Below, one piece after another: positions 7,048 to 12,146 of a stretch of DNA of 12,146 nt. Below the pieces are notes generated by a model, which saw nothing but the letters and a program-made list of their open reading frames with translations, had not been told where the DNA came from and searched no databases. Positions within the stretch are counted from its first letter, which is position 1; the number at the start of each line of letters is the position of its first letter. This DNA comes from Candidatus Poribacteria bacterium (lineage in GTDB: Bacteria; Poribacteria; WGA-4E; WGA-3G), in the NCBI GenBank assembly GCA_009845505.1, contig VXZL01000673.1:1-12146 (forward strand), in the 5' to 3' direction. The position numbers were made by a program, and so were the translations under genes.

Positions 7048-7056
7048 AATATAGCA
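7048..7056 (-). promoter_or_regulatory. Extended -10 promoter for the PorV-like gene
   Basis: On the minus strand the sequence reads TGC-TATATT, an extended -10 element (TGn before a 5/6 match to TATAAT). No good -35 box is seen at the usual distance, which extended -10 promoters tolerate. Transcription would start near 7041, leaving a leader of about 17 bases before ATG 7024. Confidence 0.4.
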
Positions 7057-7090
7057 AGGGAATGGCTAACAGCGACCAACCATTAACAAA

Positions 7091-7792
7091 ATGCAAGACA
7101 CACCAGTCGGCACCCTCTACCTCGTCAGCACCCCCATCGGGAACTTAGAAGACATTACTCTCCGTGCACTCCGTATTCTCAAAGAGGTAGATCTCATCGC
7201 TGCCGAGGACACCCGCCAGACCCGTCGCCTCCTAACACATTACGACATCCAAACACCACTGACAAGTTACTTTGAAGGTAATGCGCAATCGAAGTCTAAT
7301 AAACTGATTGAACGTCTACAAACAGGCGAGACGATTGCGCTTGTTTCAGATGCTGGCACCCCTATCATCTCAGACCCAGGGTATCCACTCTTGCGTGGGT
7401 GTATCGCCGCAGAAATCCCGATTGTTCCGATTCCAGGGGCATCGGCAGTCGTCGCGGCGGCATCCGTTTCGGGTTTACCGCTCCACAACTTCACCTTTGA
7501 AGGCTTTCTCTCTCCAAAATCAGGAAAAAGGAAACGCCAATTAAGTGTATTCGCTGATGAAGAAAGAACGTTAATCCTTTTTGAATCCCCGCATCGGCTG
7601 CGCCGTTTTCTTGAAGATGTTCTTGAAGTACTCGGCGAACGCGACATCGTCGTAACCCGCGAATTAACAAAACGGTTTGAAGAGATATTCCGCGGGAATG
7701 TCAGTGAAGCCCTTGAGAAATTCCGTAGCACCGAACCGCGGGGAGAATTTACAATCGTTATTGCCGGTAAAAGGAGGTCAGATAACAACTGA
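7091..7792 (+). CDS. rsmI: 16S rRNA (cytidine(1402)-2'-O)-methyltransferase RsmI
   Basis: A 233-residue SAM-dependent enzyme that 2'-O-methylates C1402 of 16S rRNA in the decoding centre, acting with RsmH for the full modification. The tetrapyrrole-methylase fold is clear: GTLYLVSTPIGNLEDITLRAL (7-27), AEDTRQTRRLL (38-48), the SAM-binding LVSDAGTPIISDPGYPL (84-100), PIPGASAVVAAASVSGLP (113-130) and FEGFLSPKSGKRKRQL (136-151), followed by the FESPHRL segment. It is shorter than E. coli RsmI, lacking the C-terminal extension, as many family members do. There is no Shine-Dalgarno before ATG 7091, and no in-frame upstream start. It leads a tight row of four genes, the next starting 7 bases after its stop. 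The name is secure from the motifs. Confidence 0.96.
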   Translation: MQDTPVGTLYLVSTPIGNLEDITLRALRILKEVDLIAAEDTRQTRRLLTHYDIQTPLTSYFEGNAQSKSNKLIERLQTGETIALVSDAGTPIISDPGYPLLRGCIAAEIPIVPIPGASAVVAAASVSGLPLHNFTFEGFLSPKSGKRKRQLSVFADEERTLILFESPHRLRRFLEDVLEVLGERDIVVTRELTKRFEEIFRGNVSEALEKFRSTEPRGEFTIVIAGKRRSDNN

Positions 7793-7799
7793 GAAGATT

Positions 7800-8732
7800 A
7801 TGCAAATAGCAGTTATTGGTGCAGGACTTATGGGACACGGCATCGCGCAAGAGTTTGCAAGTGCAGGCTATCAGGTACATTTGCACGATGTCACCGAGGC
7901 ACAACTCGAAACGGCACGCATTCAGATTGGGAAAAATCTCAACGTGCTTGCAGAGAATGCCATTATTGAACGGGAAAGCATCCGGACAACGTTGGAGCGA
8001 ATTCAGACCGACACAGCACTTGAAGCCGTCGCAAAAGACGCTGACTTTGTTGTGGAAGCCGTCATTGAGAACTTACCGCTAAAACAGCAGGTGTTTGAGA
8101 AATTAGACGTAATCTGCCCGCCGCATGCAATTCTGGCAAGCAATACCACCGCACTCATGCCGAGCCAAATTGGTGTGAACGCTAAGCGCAAGGACAAGAT
8201 ACTCAACACGCACTATTTTAATCCGCCCTACTTGATTCCGTTGGTCGAACTCATCCGCAGCCCCGAAACCTCTGATGAAACGGTTAACGTAACGTTTGAA
8301 CTCCTGACGACTATCGGCAAAACGCCTGCAATCATTGAAAAAGAGGTCCCTGGTTTCGTTGGACCGCGGTTGCAAGCTGCGCTGATTCGGGAAGCGTTCG
8401 CTATCGTGGAGCAAGGTATCGCCAGTGCAGAAACCGTCGACCTCGTTGTACGGAACAGTTTCGGACGACGGCTCAGCGTTGCCGGTCCTTTTGCGGTTTT
8501 TGAACTCGCAGGATGGGACTTGGTACTTGCTGCCTTTGAAGAACTTTACAAAGACCTTAACAGCTCATCTGACATCAATCCGCTCCTCCGAGAAATGGTT
8601 GCGTCCGGCAAACTTGGCGTGAAATCGGGAGAAGGTTTCTATGAATGGCAAGCAGATAGCGTTCAGACGATCCAAGCACAGATGAACGGTGCCTTGATAA
8701 AACAACTGAAAAGCGACAAAAACGGCGCGTGA
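7800..8732 (+). CDS. 3-hydroxyacyl-CoA dehydrogenase family NAD-dependent oxidoreductase
   Basis: The protein has 310 residues from ATG 7800. The frame is open upstream into rsmI, but this start places the Rossmann motif AVIGAGLMGHGIAQ (4-17) at the N-terminus as usual. Asp30 at the end of the second strand indicates NAD rather than NADP. SNTTALMPSQI (114-124), THYFNPP with His138, and Glu150 in LVELI form the family's catalytic His-Glu pair, spaced 12 apart. The C-terminal helical domain (about 183-283) ends in GKLGVKSGEGFYEW. It probably oxidises a 3-hydroxyacyl-CoA in beta-oxidation or a related pathway. The L-gulonate dehydrogenase/lambda-crystallin branch is an alternative, since no other fatty-acid gene is nearby. 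Its stop overlaps the next start (GTGA). AGGAGG at 7772-7777 lies 22 bases upstream, too far to serve as a normal ribosome binding site. Confidence 0.9.
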   Translation: MQIAVIGAGLMGHGIAQEFASAGYQVHLHDVTEAQLETARIQIGKNLNVLAENAIIERESIRTTLERIQTDTALEAVAKDADFVVEAVIENLPLKQQVFEKLDVICPPHAILASNTTALMPSQIGVNAKRKDKILNTHYFNPPYLIPLVELIRSPETSDETVNVTFELLTTIGKTPAIIEKEVPGFVGPRLQAALIREAFAIVEQGIASAETVDLVVRNSFGRRLSVAGPFAVFELAGWDLVLAAFEELYKDLNSSSDINPLLREMVASGKLGVKSGEGFYEWQADSVQTIQAQMNGALIKQLKSDKNGA

Positions 8733-9421
8733 ATTATACAAAGCTTCGATCTGTCAGTAAAATTACGTTCCTATCGGTGATACTTGGACTGAGCGTACTG
8801 GTTTTGAGTCATGCCGCGCTTCGTGAGTTAGTAACCGACATCGTCGCCAAGTTTCAGAATGTGGAGACGCTTCGGGATTATATCGCTGGATACGGTGCGC
8901 TTGCGCCACTTGTCTCTGCACTCCTGATGGTGCTGCAGAGCGTTATCGCGCCGCTGCCTGCTTTTTTAATTACCTTCGCAAACGGCTTGCTGTTCGGGGT
9001 CTGGTGGGGTGCGGCGTTGTCATGGAGCAGTGCGATGCTCGGTGCAGCCCTCTGTTTTTTTATCGCACGCGCTCTCGGCCGACCCGTCGTTGTTAAACTC
9101 TTAAGTGAATCCGCTATGAATACGTCTGACAGATTCTTTCAACGCTACGGTCAACACACAGTGCTCATCGCACGTTTGGTCCCTGTTATTTCCTTTGACG
9201 TTATCAGTTACGGCTCAGGACTCACCAGCATGCGGTTTGTATGGTTTGCAGTTGCCACCGGTATCGGACAACTGCCAGCGACGCTGCTCTATTCTTACCT
9301 CGGCGACCGAGTGTCAGGGAGTATCAAAGCCCTGTTCTGGGCGTTCGGAATCGTCATAGCAGTTTCAATTATAATCTGGCTGGTGAAAACCAAAACATCT
9401 CACCATAAACATGTTTTATGA
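8729..9421 (+). CDS. TVP38/TMEM64 (VTT-domain) family membrane protein
   Basis: A 230-residue integral inner-membrane protein of the TVP38/TMEM64/DedA-like superfamily, whose members are thought to move lipids across membranes. Hydrophobic segments lie at about 12-31, 57-78, 80-113, 146-164, 169-191 and 202-219. The VTT core is visible as ITFANGLLFGVWWGAAL (81-97), AMLGAALCFFIARALGRP (102-119) and ARLVPVISFDVISYGSGLTSM (148-168). The last segment has the conserved Arg-x-Val-Pro typical of the re-entrant helix. The GTG start is within the stop of the preceding gene (GTGA), implying translational coupling, and the stop overlaps the next ATG (ATGA). The substrate is not deducible. The family call rests on the motifs and the membrane pattern. 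Confidence 0.88.
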   Translation: MNYTKLRSVSKITFLSVILGLSVLVLSHAALRELVTDIVAKFQNVETLRDYIAGYGALAPLVSALLMVLQSVIAPLPAFLITFANGLLFGVWWGAALSWSSAMLGAALCFFIARALGRPVVVKLLSESAMNTSDRFFQRYGQHTVLIARLVPVISFDVISYGSGLTSMRFVWFAVATGIGQLPATLLYSYLGDRVSGSIKALFWAFGIVIAVSIIIWLVKTKTSHHKHVL

Positions 9422-10191
9422 AAGGATACCTTATTGTCGCTCTCAGCTTTGTAATGATGAACTTCTGCTGTCGCTCAACAGACCCACAAAGTTTCACAGA
9501 CAAACAGCGAAGATACCCTCGCGTCCGGACAGCGATTCAAGAAACAGACGCTTCACTTCGCAAACTGTTTGCCGCCGAGGGTATTGCGTATCCCCCGAAA
9601 GAAATCTTTATCCGAGCCTTCAAACAGGAGAAAATCTTGGAAGTCTGGGCATTTTCAGCCGCCGATGCGGGTTTCAAACGGGTGAAACAATACCCTATCT
9701 GCCAGACATCAGGCAATTTGGGTCCCAAAAGACGCGAAGGCGATTTGCAAATCCCGGAGGGCTTTTATTATATTGACAGATTTAACCCCAAGAGCAACTT
9801 CTATCTATCGTTAGGACTTAACTATCCGAACCGCTCGGATAGGATTTTGGGCAGAAAAGGTAGACTCGGAGGCGATATATTTATACACGGCGGATGCGTC
9901 ACGATCGGCTGCATTCCAATCACTGATGAATATATCAAGGAGATCTATTGGCTGGCGGTGCAAACGAAATCAAATGGACATTTAAAAATCCCTGTGCATA
10001 TTTTTCCAACAAAATTGGACGATTACACAATGGCACGCTTAAAAAGCACTTTTCCGAATGATAACACCTTGATAAATTTTTGGGAAAACCTACAAATCGG
10101 GTATAATTGGTTTGAACGGAACCGGAAACTGCCGACAATCTCAATAAATCAACACGGTGAATACCAGTTTTCGGATGCTTCAGAAGAATAA
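9418..10191 (+). CDS. YafK/DpaA-like L,D-transpeptidase-fold protein
   Basis: A 257-residue exported protein of the YkuD fold, YafK branch. In E. coli, YafK (DpaA) removes Lpp from peptidoglycan rather than forming cross-links. An N-terminal hydrophobic stretch (3-16) is a signal peptide or anchor; Cys17 and Cys18 follow but the lipobox is poor. The catalytic region is GGDIFIHGGCVTIGCIPI (151-168), with His157 and nucleophile Cys165. ICQTSGNLGPKRREGDLQIPEGFYYI (94-119) is also characteristic. Position 162 is Thr, where the usual motif (S-x-G-C) has Ser, a conservative change. The length is close to E. coli YafK. ATG 9418 overlaps the preceding stop, so expression is coupled to the TVP38 gene. 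Endopeptidase rather than transpeptidase activity is inferred from the branch. Confidence 0.88.
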   Translation: MKGYLIVALSFVMMNFCCRSTDPQSFTDKQRRYPRVRTAIQETDASLRKLFAAEGIAYPPKEIFIRAFKQEKILEVWAFSAADAGFKRVKQYPICQTSGNLGPKRREGDLQIPEGFYYIDRFNPKSNFYLSLGLNYPNRSDRILGRKGRLGGDIFIHGGCVTIGCIPITDEYIKEIYWLAVQTKSNGHLKIPVHIFPTKLDDYTMARLKSTFPNDNTLINFWENLQIGYNWFERNRKLPTISINQHGEYQFSDASEE

Positions 10192-10203
10192 AGGAGGCTC
10201 AAA

Positions 10204-11175
10204 ATGATTCGTATAGGAGTCGTCGGAGTAGGCGGTATGGGCAACGCCCATTGCAATGCACTTCCGAACGTTGAAAATTGTGAATTTGTAGGTGTGGCAG
10301 ACCTCCGCTTGGAAGCAGCGGAAGCCGTCGCCGAGCGGCATCAGATCCGAGCGTTTCAAGACTACCAGGAACTCTTTGACCTTGTGGACGGTGTCGTTGT
10401 CGCCACACCACCGATTGCGCATACACAGGTCATCGTCGATGCAGCGGCAGCAGGGGTGCACGCCTTCTGCGAAAAACCGCTCTCCTTAACGCTCGCCGAT
10501 GCGGATACAATGATTGCGGCATCGGACAAGGCAGGGACGCATCTGATGGTAGGACAAGTATTACGATTCTATCCCGTCCACGAACTCGGTAAACAGATGG
10601 TAGACGCGGGTGACATCGGCGACATCACCTACATCGAAACCGATTATACAGGTCCCTACAATGCGCCGCGCACTCGTCCCGACACTTGGTACGGCACTGT
10701 CGGTGGACTCTTGGAAAACGGCATCCACAAATCTGATCTGATTAACTGGTTCGGCGGCACCGCGCTCACTGTCGCTGCTGAAGTCGGCAGTTTCTCTGGA
10801 CATGACGATTGGGAAGATTGGACCCTCTCGCTCATCCGTTACGATTCGGGTGCGGTCGGTATCTTGCGGTGGGGCGGCTTCCTCGGTGCACGCGGAACGA
10901 ATGAGACCATCATTGACGGCACAAAAGGCTCACTCCGCTTGGATATGCGAGCCGATCTCGCCTATTTCAAGAAACTCGGTGGCGATTGGGAGGAGATCGT
11001 TCCGAATCGCGATGGACCTCACGGGGTTGTCGGCGAACTCACGCATTTTGTCGATTGCATCCGAGACAACAAAACGCCTATGATTGACGGCAGAGGCGGC
11101 AAACACGCCGTAGAAGTCGTCTTGGCAACCTATCAATCGGCGAAAGAGGGAACCAAGGTCGCTCTGCCGATGTGA
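10204..11175 (+). CDS. Gfo/Idh/MocA family NAD(P)-dependent oxidoreductase
   Basis: A 323-residue cytoplasmic dehydrogenase of the Gfo/Idh/MocA family, acting on sugars, inositols or related polyols. The N-terminal Rossmann domain has GVVGVGGMGNAH (5-16), VATPPIAHTQV (66-76) and the hallmark CEKPLSL (89-95). The C-terminal substrate domain has GGLLENGIHKSDLINW (167-182), with His175 and Asp178 in the usual catalytic positions. AAGGAGG at 10191-10197 lies 6 bases before the ATG, the clearest Shine-Dalgarno in the window. The gap to the preceding gene is 12 bases, so the gene may be co-transcribed but is also independently well translated. The specific substrate cannot be read from the sequence. 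Confidence 0.94.
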   Translation: MIRIGVVGVGGMGNAHCNALPNVENCEFVGVADLRLEAAEAVAERHQIRAFQDYQELFDLVDGVVVATPPIAHTQVIVDAAAAGVHAFCEKPLSLTLADADTMIAASDKAGTHLMVGQVLRFYPVHELGKQMVDAGDIGDITYIETDYTGPYNAPRTRPDTWYGTVGGLLENGIHKSDLINWFGGTALTVAAEVGSFSGHDDWEDWTLSLIRYDSGAVGILRWGGFLGARGTNETIIDGTKGSLRLDMRADLAYFKKLGGDWEEIVPNRDGPHGVVGELTHFVDCIRDNKTPMIDGRGGKHAVEVVLATYQSAKEGTKVALPM

Positions 11176-11187
11176 ACCGAAGCATAA

Positions 11188-11250
11188 AGGGTTGGAAGGA
11201 TGGAAGCGAGGATGGATGGAAAAGAGGCCTCCGAATCTTCCAACCTTCCA
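11188..11250. repeat. Purine-rich imperfect inverted repeat (GGTTGGAAG...CTTCCAACC)
   Basis: GGTTGGAAG (11190-11198) is the exact reverse complement of CTTCCAACC (11237-11245). The arm continues into GGATGGAAGCGAGGATGGATGGA-like direct repeats (11199-11220), and the complementary CCTTCCAATCC follows the right arm. A GAGGCCTC palindrome (11224-11231) sits in the loop. There is no T-tract, so it is unlikely to be a classical terminator. The layered symmetry suggests a dispersed repeat or mRNA structure in this 97-base intergenic gap. Confidence 0.5.
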
Positions 11251-11272
11251 ATCCACCAACTTCTAAAGTATA

Positions 11273-12142
11273 ATGATCTTCCTCGCGCTTAACATTGTCC
11301 TGCTCTCCGGGTTTGGGCTCTTCCTCAAGCACGCCAAGGATAACCAACAACGCCTAAATCCGATTGGCTTTATCAACTACCTCTGCGCTTTTTTTATCAG
11401 CATCTGGGTTTTATCGCAGGAACAAGACTTTGAATTCTCAAAACTGACCTTCGCGTTAGGTATATCAAACGGCGTGACCTATGCCGCTGGATTTGAGCTA
11501 TTTACGCTCGGTATCCGGCTCAGTGGGATTGTCGTCACAGCTGCACTCGTCAGACTCTCAATCGTGGTCCCGATTGTGGTGTCGATGCTATTCTGGAAAG
11601 AGATTCCCAATCTCTGGCAAACCATAGGACTCCTCCTGACTTTCGTAGCGATTCCGCTCCTCAGCCAACGCGAAAAAGAGCCGACCTATAAATTCACACC
11701 CGATAGACCGGAAGTGAGTCAAGGCTTAGGGTTCGCTGTCGCTATCACAATCTTAATTATTACGGGTATCTCACGGCTCACTATGAAAGCCTTTAACGAA
11801 ATGTGTCCTATCGACGAGAAATCGCTCTATATGAGTCTGCTTTTCGGTGTCGCTACGGTTATCTATTTAGGGATATGTCTCTATCAGCGAACGTGGCCGA
11901 ACTGGTGGGAAGTCGCTTATGGGACTTTGATTGGTATCTGTAATGTGGGGGGGAGTTGGGCATTGCTGATTGCGCTTGACCATGTGAGTGCGCTGATTGC
12001 CTTTCCGATGTCAAGCTCCGGTGGTGTACTGTTCACGATGTTCGTCGGCATGGTGTTCCTCCATGAACGGCTGAGTCGGACTTCTATGATTGGTGCGCTG
12101 TTCGCAGCGATCGCCTTAATTTTTGTCAATTTGAAACCGTGA
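11273..12142 (+). CDS. EamA/DMT-superfamily multidrug- or metabolite-type transporter
   Basis: A 289-residue integral membrane protein of the drug/metabolite transporter superfamily. Ten hydrophobic segments are visible at about 2-19, 30-48, 59-80, 84-107, 113-131, 151-170, 185-203, 214-235, 238-263 and 268-286, the usual DMT arrangement of two five-helix EamA halves. Features typical of the family are LSIVVPIVVSMLFWKEIPNLWQ in the first half and SSSGGVLFTMFVGMVFLHERLS in the second, each ending with an Glu-bearing helix cap. There is no strong ribosome binding site before ATG 11273, although it gives a complete first helix. A TATAAT string at 11269-11274 overlaps the start codon and is probably chance. 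The substrate is unknown; export of metabolites is inferred from the superfamily. The stop is 4 bases before the window edge. Confidence 0.87.
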   Translation: MIFLALNIVLLSGFGLFLKHAKDNQQRLNPIGFINYLCAFFISIWVLSQEQDFEFSKLTFALGISNGVTYAAGFELFTLGIRLSGIVVTAALVRLSIVVPIVVSMLFWKEIPNLWQTIGLLLTFVAIPLLSQREKEPTYKFTPDRPEVSQGLGFAVAITILIITGISRLTMKAFNEMCPIDEKSLYMSLLFGVATVIYLGICLYQRTWPNWWEVAYGTLIGICNVGGSWALLIALDHVSALIAFPMSSSGGVLFTMFVGMVFLHERLSRTSMIGALFAAIALIFVNLKP

Positions 12143-12146
12143 TTCC

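Noticed and set aside
7025..7096. Longer PorV-like frame starting at TTG 7096
   Set aside because: It overlaps the rsmI start, adds residues before the signal peptide, and lies upstream of the extended -10 element.
7772..7777. AGGAGG as the ribosome binding site of the dehydrogenase gene
   Set aside because: It is 22 bases from ATG 7800, beyond normal spacing, and codes for the end of RsmI; no start codon lies at a suitable distance.
11269..11274. TATAAT as a promoter -10 box for the transporter gene
   Set aside because: It overlaps the ATG itself, so transcription would start inside the gene; no convincing -35 box was found.

Overview
The window looks like chromosomal DNA of moderate GC from an uncultured Gram-negative bacterium. 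I suspect a Candidatus Poribacteria-type lineage, on recalled similarity only. The reasons are a secreted protein ending in a NYPNPFNPETWIPY-type C-terminal sorting module, YWTD propellers joined to bacterial Ig domains, a PorV/PorQ-like outer-membrane protein, and a Gfo/Idh/MocA oxidoreductase. No rRNA, tRNA, CRISPR array, integrase or transposase gene was seen.

Layout. (1) 1-680: a small AT-rich helix-turn-helix/coiled-coil gene (130-504, +), then a convergent intergenic region with a strong stem-loop (521-573) and a near-perfect palindrome (665-681). (2) 680-1603 (-): an acetamidase/formamidase-family gene. Two back-to-back sigma70-like promoters lie between it and the next gene: minus strand 1660-1688 and plus strand 1722-1750. 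(3) 1775-3699 (+): an apparent two-gene operon of a two-helix membrane protein with a charged tail and an exported HtrA-like serine protease. The protease resembles the Nma111/Deg7 branch more than classical DegP. (4) 3759-6149 (+): a 796-residue exported protein with four Ig-like domains, a six-bladed YWTD propeller and a T9SS type A-like C-terminus. It converges with a PorV/PorQ-like gene (6188-7024, -), so a possible type IX secretion client sits beside a possible type IX component. (5) 7091-10191 (+): rsmI, a 3-hydroxyacyl-CoA dehydrogenase family gene, a TVP38/VTT membrane protein and a YafK-like L,D-transpeptidase-fold protein. They are separated by 7 bases or overlap by 4 (GTGA, ATGA), so they are probably co-transcribed. 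(6) 10204-12142 (+): a Gfo/Idh/MocA oxidoreductase with a strong Shine-Dalgarno, a purine-rich inverted repeat, and an EamA/DMT-type transporter.

Four computed open frames start too early. The better starts are TTG 1775, ATG 2248, ATG 7024 (minus strand) and ATG 7800; they rest on promoters, ribosome binding sites, signal peptides or the Rossmann N-terminus. Much of the window concerns the cell envelope: an exported protease, a secreted adhesin-like protein, an outer-membrane protein, a peptidoglycan enzyme and three multi-helix membrane proteins. I see no clear new defence or mobile system. The best candidates for something undescribed are the small membrane protein/Deg7-like protease pair and the palindromic repeats, one of which lies inside a signal-peptide coding region.
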